Source: Spirochaetales bacterium
GTDB lineage: Bacteria; Spirochaetota; Spirochaetia; UBA9216
Direction: 5' to 3'
Length of the DNA: 64,000 bases
Assembly: GCA_016839055.1 (NCBI GenBank)
Contig: JAEKNX010000009.1
Coordinates: 1-64,000, forward strand
Shown: positions 1 to 9,299 of the stretch, in pieces
Layout: each line of letters opens with the position of its first letter
How positions within the stretch are numbered: the first letter of the stretch is position 1
Position numbers and translations under genes: made by a program
Notes under the pieces: model-generated
Databases searched by the model: none
The model's input: the letters and a program-made list of their open reading frames with translations, nothing else
What the model was told of the DNA's origin: nothing

Positions 1-236
1 GTGGTAACTCCCTATAATATCAGAAGTTAGCGTATGTTTTTATCATTTTTTATTTCAAATTTGTGTGACGAGCCCTATTTATCAAGGATCGAACTTTCCC
101 GATAAATCTGCTACAGTCATCGTGAAATATACATAGCAGGCGACTTATTCAAATAGTGACAATAATAGAAAATTATCAACTCGACCTCGTTATCTGCTGG
201 AAGGAGTTCACCATATAACAAAAGCAATTACCGGTT

Positions 237-1013
237 TCACTTTTTTCTTTTCTGTCGTAGTTTAATAAAATCCATCAGTTTCTTATAGGATGGCTGGATT
301 TTTGATTTCTGCTGATTAAGCTCTTTGAGTTTTTCGGAAAAAAAACTTGTCTCAAATTCCCAGATGCAGAATTGAACCGTGCTGTTTTTATCAAAAACAG
401 GAGTGCATACCAGACCCGAGTTCTCTGGCCCATTCCATGCAGATCTCTGTTTTTCAATGAATCCTAAAACTTCAGAAAGTTTTAGCTCCGGCCGTATTTC
501 AATAATATTATTTATGACCGTACTATTTCCGTTTTTGGCAATACGACCTTTAAATTTATCACTTATCGTGAATATATCACCTTTGACATCTGTAACTATA
601 ACTGGTTCTGAATATCCTTCACATAAAAGATATACCAGATTATTTAAGGCAGATATTCTTTCTGCCCTCATTACCGACAATTGATTCACTTTTCGCAGGA
701 CTGTTTTTATTTCTTCACCAAGCTCACCCATCTCTCGGAATGATTTTTCAGCATTCATACTGTTTAGATCATCAAATGACGATAATCTGTTTATTGTTTT
801 CATTATCTTTCTGTGACTTAGCAGGAGGGAACCGCAAATCCAAAGCTGTACTATCAGAGCGATTATGCCCCAGAACATAAAGTTCTGAAACTCAATTTTC
901 AAATACCAGAATTCTCCGCCGTTTACAGCAAGACCGCAGACTATAAGCATCAGAGTAACTGTAATAATCATTAACAATGAGATCATCAGCCGCTTAAAAC
1001 TTACTACTACCAT
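237..1013 (-). CDS. Membrane protein with PAS-like region, downstream of trkA
   Basis: A protein of about 258 residues with two hydrophobic segments near the N-terminus (roughly residues 8-30 and 45-65). A charged, possibly coiled linker follows, then a region (about 110-220) that reads like a PAS-type sensory domain (..SEPVIVTDVKGDIFTIS..). The frame is open from an ATG at 1058, inside trkA. I chose the ATG at 1013-1011 because it lies one base after the trkA TGA, a typical translationally coupled start. The last gene of the trkH-trkA operon, it may sense a signal relevant to potassium uptake; that role is inference from position. I do not recognise a named family. It has no kinase or output domain. 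Confidence 0.55.
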   Translation of the reverse strand: MVVVSFKRLMISLLMIITVTLMLIVCGLAVNGGEFWYLKIEFQNFMFWGIIALIVQLWICGSLLLSHRKIMKTINRLSSFDDLNSMNAEKSFREMGELGEEIKTVLRKVNQLSVMRAERISALNNLVYLLCEGYSEPVIVTDVKGDIFTISDKFKGRIAKNGNSTVINNIIEIRPELKLSEVLGFIEKQRSAWNGPENSGLVCTPVFDKNSTVQFCIWEFETSFFSEKLKELNQQKSKIQPSYKKLMDFIKLRQKRKK

Positions 1014-1014
1014 A

Positions 1015-1710
1015 TCAGCTGTCCGTACTTTTCCGAAATAATTCCAGATTCTCTTCACTTCCGATTAGAATCAGAATATCCCCGTCTATGAGTTTATCTT
1101 CAGGGGCCGGAAACAGCAGCAATTCACTACGCACGGCTGTACCGTCGGAATTCAGTTCGGATACTGTTCTGCGAAGTCCGGTTAATCTCAGACTGAAACG
1201 GCCAAGGAGATCCAGGGTATCTATCCTCGTATTTTCCAGTCCTCCGGGCAGATACATCTCTAATAAGAAAATGTCTTTTGATAGAGGAATCTTCTCCATA
1301 ACCGATGGTGCTATCAGGTTCAATGCTATCTGCCTGCCCTGATCCTCTTCAATATTTATCACCTCATCGGCTCCTATCTGCCTGAGAACCTGATAATGAG
1401 TTTTATTTACTGCTCTAGCTACAATGTAGGGAACCCCGGTCTGTTTGAGAAGGTTTGTAGTAAGGATGCTTGCCTCGATATTGTCGCCGATTGCTACAAT
1501 TGCGGCATCTACCTGATCAAATGGTGCTTCACGGATTGAATCCTCATCTGTTGCATCAAGCAGAATTGCCTGGGTAACGCTATCCCGGATTTTATTAATC
1601 TGTTCAGGACGATTGTCCATAGCTATTACCTGTCCGCCTTTTTCCATTAATGTCTGGCAGACCTTCAATCCAAACATACCCAGACCTATCACGGCAAAAG
1701 TTTTTTCCAC
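1015..1710 (-). CDS. trkA: TrkA/KtrA-type K+ channel regulatory subunit
   Basis: A 231-residue cytoplasmic gating subunit for the adjacent TrkH/KtrB-like channel. Residues 1-125 form an RCK_N Rossmann domain with the nucleotide-binding motif GLGMFG at 9-14 and the acidic DNRPEQ strand end near 33; residues 140-230 form a TrkA-C domain. The single RCK unit and ~230-residue length fit the KtrA type rather than the duplicated E. coli TrkA. The start is GTG at 1710, preceded by TAGGAG at good spacing, and the gene begins 9 nt after the trkH stop. KtrA proteins bind ATP/ADP or NAD(H), and often c-di-AMP through the C domain; which ligand applies here is not visible. Confidence 0.9.
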   Translation of the reverse strand: MEKTFAVIGLGMFGLKVCQTLMEKGGQVIAMDNRPEQINKIRDSVTQAILLDATDEDSIREAPFDQVDAAIVAIGDNIEASILTTNLLKQTGVPYIVARAVNKTHYQVLRQIGADEVINIEEDQGRQIALNLIAPSVMEKIPLSKDIFLLEMYLPGGLENTRIDTLDLLGRFSLRLTGLRRTVSELNSDGTAVRSELLLFPAPEDKLIDGDILILIGSEENLELFRKSTDS

Positions 1711-1719
1711 TATAATCTC

Positions 1720-3426
1720 CTATCCAATTAGTAAAGTTGCTTCAGGATATGTTATCCTGGATTTTTTCTCGCGTCCCGATGATGCGGTCAGCAGCGTAAG
1801 AGGCCCAATTCTTCCGATGAACATCAGACATATTATACATATTTTTCCTGTCAGGCTGAGAAAAGGAGTAATTCCGGTCGACAGCCCAACCGTCGCAAAG
1901 GCAGATACAGTTTCAAAGAGAATATTAATAGGTTCCGCTTCTTCGGTAAGCATGAGAATAAACGAAACAATGAATATTGACAACACTGCAAAGGTAATGA
2001 CAATAAACGCCTGCTGTATTTTAACCTGAGGAACCTGGTGTTTAAAAATTAGAATTTCATCCCGTTCCCGTCTAAATGAGTGAATATAAGCCCACACAGC
2101 CCCGAGAGTATTAACCTTAATACCTCCCGCGGTACTTCCTGAGGCTCCGCCGATAAACATTATTCCTATCATGAACATCAGAGTGCTGTTTCGCAGAGTT
2201 CCAAAGTCGATTGTATTAAATCCGGCGGTTCTGAGGGTCACCGCCTGAAAAAAGGCTGCAAGATACTGTCTACCGAGTCCCATGCGAAAGAGCAGCGTTT
2301 CATGTTCAAGTTTATAGATAAAAAGCATTGAAACGAGAATCAGAGCGCCAGAGACTCTCAGGACGACCTTTGTGTTTATAGAAAACTTCGCCTTACCGCC
2401 GTTAAAAACTCTCCTTAAACCGGATGCCGTATCAATGATAACAATAAAGCTGATACCGCCGAGAATTATTAGAATTGAAATAATCAAGTTCATCGGAAGG
2501 TTTCCCTGGAATGATAAAAGACTGTCTGAATAAAGAGAAAAACCGGCGTTACAGAACGCGCTTATCGAGTGAAAGCATGAATAAAAAAAAGCATTCAGCG
2601 GATGCATTTCAGTGCTGAGAAATACCGGAAACAATAAAGCTGCTCCGGCGGCTTCAATTGAAAACGTCAGAATAATTATCCTTTTAACGCTGTTCCTTAT
2701 CGAGACAATATCTTTCTCATCCAGCATGAAACTAAGGACGGATCTGTCTTTCAGGCTTACCGAACGTCTTAGAACCATGACCATGAAGGATGAAAGAAGC
2801 ATGATTCCCAGACCTCCAATTTGGATAAGCAGCATAATTATTATTTTGCCCCAGATTGTGTAATGAACAGCGGTGTCGACAACTGCCAGACCGGTCACAC
2901 ATACGGCCGAAGTTGCCGTAAACAAGGCGTCTATCAGCCTGATATGGCCTGAACTACTCATAAAAGGCAGCAGAAGAAGCAAGGTTCCGACCAGGATAAC
3001 GATGAAAAAGCTTAATACCACGGTTTGAGCCGGCTTAGATGCTATCGAATTAAGATAACCGGTAAATTTTCTGATTCTTCCGTACATCTTCAGTATCAGA
3101 AGAATATTTCTTATGATAATAAAGAAAAAGTTCAGGCCGGAAGTTGCATCAGGAGAAAAGAACAGATTAAGCTTATTTACAATAAAGAAAAAACTGTAGA
3201 CACCCAGAAAAACTATTGAAGGTAGATGAGATTTTACATATCCCGACTTAAACGGAGCTCTAATAAAACTGACGACCGCTTCAGCTACAATAAAAATAAA
3301 CAGCAGATAATCAATCAGAGAAACTATCCAGGGAAATGCAGCAACAACCTGCGGCTGCTGTTCAAGATACAGTCCTGCAACCCCCAAAAAAAGCAGCAGA
3401 AAAACACCGACTTTATTCATTAGCAA
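1720..3426 (-). CDS. trkH: TrkH/KtrB family potassium channel subunit
   Basis: A 568-residue polytopic inner-membrane protein. Four M1-P-M2 repeats are visible, with selectivity-filter segments TSAVCVTGLAV, SAFCNAGFSL, LRTAGFNTIDF and SAFATVGLSTGIT, each keeping the filter glycine. About 110 residues of extra hydrophobic N-terminus precede the first repeat. It pairs with the trkA-like gene 9 nt downstream to form a Na+- or H+-coupled K+ uptake system. The reading starts with TTG CTA ATG. The AAGGA sequence is 7 nt from the TTG and 13 nt from the ATG, so TTG at 3426 is favoured, with ATG at 3420 as the alternative. Confidence 0.93.
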   Translation of the reverse strand: MLMNKVGVFLLLFLGVAGLYLEQQPQVVAAFPWIVSLIDYLLFIFIVAEAVVSFIRAPFKSGYVKSHLPSIVFLGVYSFFFIVNKLNLFFSPDATSGLNFFFIIIRNILLILKMYGRIRKFTGYLNSIASKPAQTVVLSFFIVILVGTLLLLLPFMSSSGHIRLIDALFTATSAVCVTGLAVVDTAVHYTIWGKIIIMLLIQIGGLGIMLLSSFMVMVLRRSVSLKDRSVLSFMLDEKDIVSIRNSVKRIIILTFSIEAAGAALLFPVFLSTEMHPLNAFFYSCFHSISAFCNAGFSLYSDSLLSFQGNLPMNLIISILIILGGISFIVIIDTASGLRRVFNGGKAKFSINTKVVLRVSGALILVSMLFIYKLEHETLLFRMGLGRQYLAAFFQAVTLRTAGFNTIDFGTLRNSTLMFMIGIMFIGGASGSTAGGIKVNTLGAVWAYIHSFRRERDEILIFKHQVPQVKIQQAFIVITFAVLSIFIVSFILMLTEEAEPINILFETVSAFATVGLSTGITPFLSLTGKICIICLMFIGRIGPLTLLTASSGREKKSRITYPEATLLIG

Positions 3427-3581
3427 AGTATAATCCTTTTTAACGGCAAATCAAGAAAGATATTTCCAGTATATACGTAATAATTGGCATAACCACCCTG
3501 CAGGCCATCAATCCCGGAGATAATTCTTTCAGAATTGCTTTCTGAAATATTCTATTTTACAATGAGCCATGGAGGCAATAT

Positions 3582-4427
3582 ATGAAAATCAGAATTTGGG
3601 GCTGCCGGGGTTCGATTACTTCTCCTGGAAGATCAACTATAAAATACGGAGGGAATACAACCTGCATTCAGGTAACTCTAAATGACGGTACTATAATAAT
3701 ATTTGATGCGGGTTCGGGAATTCGGAGTCTAGGCAATGAACTGATAAAAGATACTGCCCTCTCAGAGGTCTATTTGTTTTTCACCCATGGACACTGGGAT
3801 CATGTAAATGGATTTCCATTCTTCAAACCCGCGTACTCTGACAAGTATACTATCAAAATCAGGGGCGGCGGCAGAATTAAAAAGCTCCTGAGGGAGTATG
3901 TTGAAGAACAGATGAAAGCTCCTTTTTTTCCGGTAAGCATCAATAACCTAAAGGCGAACTTTGAATTCACATCGGGCCGTCCGCAGCAACAGCAGATTAA
4001 TAATGCTAAAATAATCCAGATACCTCTTAACCATCCTAATGGAGGATACGGCTATAAGATTATAGAAGATGACAGGATATTCGTATTCTTTCCTGATAAT
4101 GAATTAAAGGGAAAAGATTTCGGCACAGGAGAAACATTTGCTTCATATCAGAAGTTCTGCAGCAATGCGGATCTATTAATTCATGATGCGCAATATACTC
4201 CGAAAGAATTTAAACAGAAAATAGGATGGGGACATAGCTCGTTTTTAAATACAATAAAACTGGGCATGCTCTCCAATGTAAAAAAGTTAGGACTTTTCCA
4301 TCATGATCCCGAAAGAACCGATAGGCAACTGGATAAAATAGGTGATTATGCATCTGCTGTAATAAAAAAATATAAAAGCGAAACCGAGTGCTTTGTTGTA
4401 TTTGAGGGACAGGAAATAGTCTTATGA
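3582..4427 (+). CDS. MBL-fold metallohydrolase
   Basis: A 281-residue metallo-beta-lactamase-fold hydrolase. The metal motif THGHWDH is at 68-74. The later ligands appear as FFPDNE (Asp), HDAQY and GWGHSS (His), and a terminal FHHDPERTD. The N-terminus (IWGCRGS..YGGNTTC) is characteristic of the subgroup that resembles class-III cyclic-nucleotide phosphodiesterases and RNase Z-like enzymes. The substrate cannot be read from sequence. GGAGG lies about 7 nt before the ATG. It stands alone, 71 nt upstream of the glycosyltransferase pair, and could be part of the same transcript. Confidence 0.8.
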   Translation: MKIRIWGCRGSITSPGRSTIKYGGNTTCIQVTLNDGTIIIFDAGSGIRSLGNELIKDTALSEVYLFFTHGHWDHVNGFPFFKPAYSDKYTIKIRGGGRIKKLLREYVEEQMKAPFFPVSINNLKANFEFTSGRPQQQQINNAKIIQIPLNHPNGGYGYKIIEDDRIFVFFPDNELKGKDFGTGETFASYQKFCSNADLLIHDAQYTPKEFKQKIGWGHSSFLNTIKLGMLSNVKKLGLFHHDPERTDRQLDKIGDYASAVIKKYKSETECFVVFEGQEIVL

Positions 4428-4498
4428 ATGTCAATAATATGCTCTTCTTCGTGTTTTGCACTTGATTATCGATATCAACAGTCTTATCATTTTAATGT

Positions 4499-6724
4499 AT
4501 GAAAAAAATAAAAATTGCATGCATAGGGAACTACCCTCCTCGGCAGTGCGGGATAGCAACATTTACCAGGAATTTCATCAATTCCGTTGTCAACAACAAT
4601 AAAGAGATAAACATTAAAGCAGAAGCCTGCATAATAGCAATAAATGATCAGGATCAGGAATTTGTATATCCTCCAGAAGTAACACATATAATCAATAAAA
4701 ACCACGCTCAGGATTATCTGGAAGCAGTCAAATATATTAATTTCAGTACTTCAGACGTATGTATACTTCAGCATGAATTCGGCATATTCGGCGGTAACAG
4801 CGGAGTATATATACTTCCGCTAATTTACAGATTAAAAATCCCCCTTATTGTGATTTTTCATACTGTCCTCAGGGATCCATCGTATAACGAAAGAAATATT
4901 GTCAGAGAAATAGGAAAACGGGCCGCAAAAATTGTTGTAATGAGTCAGATGGCCGTTGATTTCCTAACTACTCTCTATGGAATACCTCCGGATAAAATCG
5001 AAGTCATTGAGCATGGCGTACCTGATTTTGATTTCATGCAGAACAGTTATCATAAAAGAAAATTCCATGTGGAAGAAAGAAAAACTCTTATTACCTTCGG
5101 CCTCTTAAGCCGCAACAAGGGAATCGAAACGGTATTGAATGCCCTGCCGGAAGTTGTTAAAAAACACCCGGAAGTCCTCTATATCATACTCGGGAAAACA
5201 CACCCGGCAGTAACCCGGGTATCAGGAGAAGAATACCGGAACTATTTGAAACTTCTCGTCAGAAGAAACAATCTTGCCGATCATGTATATTTTGATGACA
5301 GGTTTGTCAGTACCGATGAATTACTTGGTTATCTTTCGGCGGCCGACATATATATAACCCCCTATCTGAATGAAGCCCAGATTACCAGCGGAACCCTCTC
5401 ATACGCCGTTGGTGCCGGCGCCGCGGTAATTTCAACACCCTACTGGCATGCTCAGGAATTACTATCAGACGGGCGCGGAATATTATTCGATTTCAATGAT
5501 TCAGAGAAACTTACAGAAATTCTCAATGAATTACTCGAAAATCCCAAAAGCCTGGTTGCTCTGCGAAAAAAAGCCTACGCATATGGAAGAAAGACTATAT
5601 GGTCCGAAATAGGAAAAAAATATCTGACACTTGCGATGGAGATGATAGAATCCTATCCGGGAGCTGCTGACAAGGAAGAATTAATTATCAACCCCTTATT
5701 ACTCCCCAAGATCAATCTCGGGCATGTAAAACGAATGACGGATTCTACTGGAATCCTTCAGCATGCAAAATACAATATTCCACGATTCAATGATGGATAC
5801 TGCCTGGATGATAATGCCCGGGCGCTGCTTATGACGACAATGCTTTATAAGCAGATGAAAGATCAGGACGCGCTGGAGCTGATGTCATATTATCTGAGTT
5901 ATATCCAGTATATGCAGAATAAGGACGGCACGTTCAAAAACTTCATAAGTTTTGATAGGAGATTTCTCGATGAAAAAGGCTCGGAGGATTCATTCGGCAG
6001 AACCATCTGGGCATTAGGTGAACTAATCCACTTTCCCCCGAATGATGCATATTTTGAACTTGGAAGGGAGATGTTTTTAATGGCGTCCTCCAATTTTATA
6101 AATTTAAAATCATTAAGAGGAATTGCAAATTCAATAGTCGGCATCAGCAGCTGGATTCAGCGATTTCCGTGGGATGAAGACATGACGGAAATACTAAAGG
6201 TGCTGACTAATAAAATAATTGCAATGTATGAGACCGAATGTGGTAATGCCTGGCAATGGTTTGAACCTGTGCTTGCCTACGATAACGGAATTATCCCCTT
6301 CGCACTTCTTAATTCTTATGAAGTAACCAGGGAAGATAAGGTTTTAAGCACTGCTGAAGAATCAATGAACTTTCTTGAGAAAGCGGTTTTTAAAGAGGGG
6401 TACATATCACCAGTAGGCAGTGATGGATGGTTTAAAAAAGGCGGAATCCGGGCGCAGTATGATCAGCAGCCAATCGATGCAATGGCCATGGTTATGATGT
6501 ATTCCCAGGCTTTTGTAGTCACAAGAGATGATCAGTATTTAAGAAAAATGTTCAACTCTTTTATGTGGTTTTTGGGCGAGAACGATCTTTGTATACCTTT
6601 GTACGACTTTGAAACACACGGATGCAATGACGGTCTGAAGAGTAACGGGGTTAACAGAAATCAGGGCGCAGAAAGCATACTGGCATACCTGATTGCACAG
6701 TTGACTGTTCTCTCGGCGCACTAA
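4499..6724 (+). CDS. GT4 glycosyltransferase with C-terminal helical domain
   Basis: A 741-residue cytoplasmic enzyme with two parts. Residues 1-~390 are a GT-B fold GT4 glycosyltransferase (PPRQCGIATF near the N-terminus, FGLLSRNKGIE, LGKTHP). Residues ~400-741 are an alpha-helical region resembling the helical toroid of some glycosidases, ending in a CNDGLKSNG..QGAES motif. At the usual EX7E site the sequence is NEAQITSGTL, so the first Glu is present and the second is replaced by Leu; this looks like a feature of the subfamily, not decay. It is followed 3 nt later by a second GT4 and then a convergent GH130 enzyme, suggesting synthesis and phosphorolysis of a mannose-type oligosaccharide. 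No clear Shine-Dalgarno precedes the ATG. Confidence 0.8.
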   Translation: MKKIKIACIGNYPPRQCGIATFTRNFINSVVNNNKEINIKAEACIIAINDQDQEFVYPPEVTHIINKNHAQDYLEAVKYINFSTSDVCILQHEFGIFGGNSGVYILPLIYRLKIPLIVIFHTVLRDPSYNERNIVREIGKRAAKIVVMSQMAVDFLTTLYGIPPDKIEVIEHGVPDFDFMQNSYHKRKFHVEERKTLITFGLLSRNKGIETVLNALPEVVKKHPEVLYIILGKTHPAVTRVSGEEYRNYLKLLVRRNNLADHVYFDDRFVSTDELLGYLSAADIYITPYLNEAQITSGTLSYAVGAGAAVISTPYWHAQELLSDGRGILFDFNDSEKLTEILNELLENPKSLVALRKKAYAYGRKTIWSEIGKKYLTLAMEMIESYPGAADKEELIINPLLLPKINLGHVKRMTDSTGILQHAKYNIPRFNDGYCLDDNARALLMTTMLYKQMKDQDALELMSYYLSYIQYMQNKDGTFKNFISFDRRFLDEKGSEDSFGRTIWALGELIHFPPNDAYFELGREMFLMASSNFINLKSLRGIANSIVGISSWIQRFPWDEDMTEILKVLTNKIIAMYETECGNAWQWFEPVLAYDNGIIPFALLNSYEVTREDKVLSTAEESMNFLEKAVFKEGYISPVGSDGWFKKGGIRAQYDQQPIDAMAMVMMYSQAFVVTRDDQYLRKMFNSFMWFLGENDLCIPLYDFETHGCNDGLKSNGVNRNQGAESILAYLIAQLTVLSAH

Positions 6725-6727
6725 ACT

Positions 6728-7735
6728 ATGAAAATAGCGGTCTTGTCTCCCATCAGCTGGAGAACGCCCCCCCGGCACTATGGTCCATGGGAACAGGTTG
6801 CCTCCAATATCGCAGAAGGACTGGCAGGGAAGGGACATGAGGTAACTCTTTTTGCTACCGCTGATTCGATTACTGATTGCAATCTTCAATCAGTCTGTGA
6901 ACGCCCCTGCGAAGAGGACAAATCCCTCGATCCCAAGGTATGGGAATGTCTTCACATAGCAAATATCATGGAGCATTCAGGAGAATTTGATATCATACAT
7001 AACAACTTCGATTTCCTGCCGCTAACCTACTCCAGGCTGATAAAAACACCCATGCTCACTACAATACATGGTTTTTCCTCACCTAAGATTCTGCCGGTTT
7101 ATAAAAAGTATAATGACTGCAATTTTTATGCGTCAATAAGCAATGCTGACCGCAGTCCTGAGCTTAGTTATCTTGCAACAGTGTATAACGGCATTAAGGT
7201 TGATGAGTTCACCTTCAGTGATGAAGATAATGACTATTTACTGTTTTTCGGGAGAATCCATGAGGACAAAGGTACCTATGAAGCCATACAAATAGCAAAG
7301 AAATCCGGCATAAAACTGATTATTTCCGGGATTATTCAGGATCAGAAGTATTACAATGAAAGAGTAGAACCTTTTCTATCCGACGATATTGTTTTCATAG
7401 GACATTCCGGCCCCGGAAAGCGGGACGAACTGTTGGGTGGAGCCCGCGCCCTGCTTCACCCAATCGGCTTTGAAGAGCCCTTCGGCTTGAGCGTCGCAGA
7501 ATCCATGCTTTGCGGAACTCCGGTTATCGCGTTTAATAAAGGCTCGATGCCTGAGCTGATAGTGCACGAGAAGAGCGGATTTATAGTTAAATCAGTCGAT
7601 GAGGCAGTAGAGGCCTTAAAGGCGGTAAACACTATTGACAGAAGATTCTGCCGGAGTTGGGCCGAAAGCAATTTTTCTCAGGAGAAGATGGTTAACTCAT
7701 ATATTCAATTGTACGAAAATATTATAAGTAGATAA
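6728..7735 (+). CDS. GT4 family glycosyltransferase
   Basis: A 335-residue GT-B retaining glycosyltransferase. The N-terminal domain opens with VLSPISWRTPP..YGPWE, which carries the acceptor-side glycine loop. The C-terminal domain has FGRIHEDKGTYEAI for nucleotide-sugar binding and an intact EX7E motif in EEPFGLSVAES. The start lies 3 nt after the stop of the larger GT4 gene, so the two are almost certainly co-translated. Donor sugar and product are unknown. The GH130 neighbour hints at mannosides, which is inference. Confidence 0.85.
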   Translation: MKIAVLSPISWRTPPRHYGPWEQVASNIAEGLAGKGHEVTLFATADSITDCNLQSVCERPCEEDKSLDPKVWECLHIANIMEHSGEFDIIHNNFDFLPLTYSRLIKTPMLTTIHGFSSPKILPVYKKYNDCNFYASISNADRSPELSYLATVYNGIKVDEFTFSDEDNDYLLFFGRIHEDKGTYEAIQIAKKSGIKLIISGIIQDQKYYNERVEPFLSDDIVFIGHSGPGKRDELLGGARALLHPIGFEEPFGLSVAESMLCGTPVIAFNKGSMPELIVHEKSGFIVKSVDEAVEALKAVNTIDRRFCRSWAESNFSQEKMVNSYIQLYENIISR

Positions 7736-7736
7736 A

Positions 7737-9197
7737 TCATGTCAATTTTGCAAAAAGCACATCAAGCGAAACCGATACAAAAGATGAGGCTGAATCAGAC
7801 ATTGCATAGGATATGATCAGTTCATTATTGTGAATGATAGCACCGCAGGAATAAACCACATTCGGAACATAGCCTTCCCGCTCTTCATCATTCGGAATCA
7901 GAAGAGGCTCGTCAAGCTTGCCGATTACCTTTGCCGGATTCTGCAGGTCGAGAAGAGTAGCACCAAGACAATATTTCCGCATCGGGCCTACCCCATGAGT
8001 AACCAGGAGCCAGCCCTTTTCGGTTTCAATCGGGGAGCCGCAGTTGCCTATCTGTACAAATTCCCAGGGATATTCAGGCTCCTCAAGCAGTTCCGCATGC
8101 TGCCATTCATGAATAATATCAGAATACATAATATAATTACGATAACCGTCTAAACGGGAAATCATGGCATATCTACCGTTGATCATTCTCGGGAAAAGAG
8201 CCATCCCTTTATTCTGCGCACATTTTCCAAGAAGAGGAGTTACTCTGAAGTGATAGAAATCTTCTGTTTCCATGATTTTGGGCAGGATGGCATATCCGTT
8301 GTAGGCAGTGAACGTGGCATAATAGATAATCTTTCCATCGTAATCTGTAAATCTTACAAACCTGGCATCCTCAATGCCGTTTTTCTCGGAGTCAGATACA
8401 GGAAAGATCACCCGCTCGGAAATCGCGTTATTAAGAGAAAATGTAATTTCATAACTAGCGTGGGCCAGCCAGACAATAGACTGAATGACATTTTTCTTGG
8501 AGTATGAAAGCTTAACGTCTTTTACACATTCATGAATGCTGTTCTGCAGTTCGTTGTAAGTAAATTTCGCACCGAGTCTTGCCATCACCAGATCAACAAT
8601 GTCTTTATGAATATCCATTTCCTCCAGTTTTTCCAGGAACTGTTCCTTGTCATATTCGGGTATTCTTATAATCTCAGGCTGTTCTACAAAGTAATTTATG
8701 GGTTTAAATATCAGTTCATTGTTTTTATTAATAATGCCACTTCGAAACACTATTGATGAAATATGTCCCTCACCTGTCGCGCGGAAACTTACAATGATTC
8801 TTTTTTCTCCATCCTCAAGACTTGCCTGATCCGGATCTTCAACGATGGAAGGATTAAAAAAAGCTGCGGATTCAATCGAATATTCATGGGAGAAATATGA
8901 GCCGATTAATAATCTTTTTTCCTTGGAAAGTGAATCAGGAATGATATTCAGATTCTCAAGGATATGAACAATATTACCAAAATGTTTATTGAAAACCTTA
9001 GTTATGTTTCTGTGCCGATGGGTAAAATCTCTGAGAACACCGGTGAAAATTGTTTTCACCTCGTCCTCTGAAAGAGCCATCACCTTTTTAATTATAAACT
9101 CGCCCCGGCCGTCTCCTCCCGGCATATAAAAACGTGTTATCACCCTCTTGGAATCCGGATAGAATTTGTTTTCTTTTCTGCTTACGGTTATGGCCAT
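7737..9197 (-). CDS. GH130 family glycoside phosphorylase/hydrolase
   Basis: A 486-residue five-bladed beta-propeller enzyme of family GH130. Recognisable motifs are GIEDARFVRF (containing the proposed general-acid Asp), NKGMALFPRMI, GNCGSPIE, GPMRKYCLGA and GYVPNVVYSCGAI. The ~200-residue N-terminal extension is longer than in the mannosylglucose phosphorylase subgroup and fits the group with a helical N-terminal region. Members phosphorolyse or hydrolyse beta-1,4- or beta-1,2-mannosides; the subgroup specificity cannot be read by eye. It is transcribed toward the two GT4 genes, with stop codons one base apart (7735/7737), an arrangement that repeats in GT4-GT4-GH130 loci. Confidence 0.85.
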   Translation of the reverse strand: MAITVSRKENKFYPDSKRVITRFYMPGGDGRGEFIIKKVMALSEDEVKTIFTGVLRDFTHRHRNITKVFNKHFGNIVHILENLNIIPDSLSKEKRLLIGSYFSHEYSIESAAFFNPSIVEDPDQASLEDGEKRIIVSFRATGEGHISSIVFRSGIINKNNELIFKPINYFVEQPEIIRIPEYDKEQFLEKLEEMDIHKDIVDLVMARLGAKFTYNELQNSIHECVKDVKLSYSKKNVIQSIVWLAHASYEITFSLNNAISERVIFPVSDSEKNGIEDARFVRFTDYDGKIIYYATFTAYNGYAILPKIMETEDFYHFRVTPLLGKCAQNKGMALFPRMINGRYAMISRLDGYRNYIMYSDIIHEWQHAELLEEPEYPWEFVQIGNCGSPIETEKGWLLVTHGVGPMRKYCLGATLLDLQNPAKVIGKLDEPLLIPNDEEREGYVPNVVYSCGAIIHNNELIISYAMSDSASSFVSVSLDVLFAKLT

Positions 9198-9222
9198 ACT
9201 GAATATTTCAACCTCTCTATAA

Positions 9223-9236
9223 CCTTAAGATTAAGG
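9223..9236. promoter_or_regulatory. Short inverted repeat upstream of the GH130 gene
   Basis: CCTTAA and TTAAGG arms are separated by two bases, 26-39 nt before the GH130 ATG. There is no T-run, so an operator or promoter element is more likely than a terminator. Confidence 0.3.
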
Positions 9237-9299
9237 TATAAACATTCAGGATGCAACTAAATATATTTTGTGCATCATGAGTTATATTGATTAAATCTC

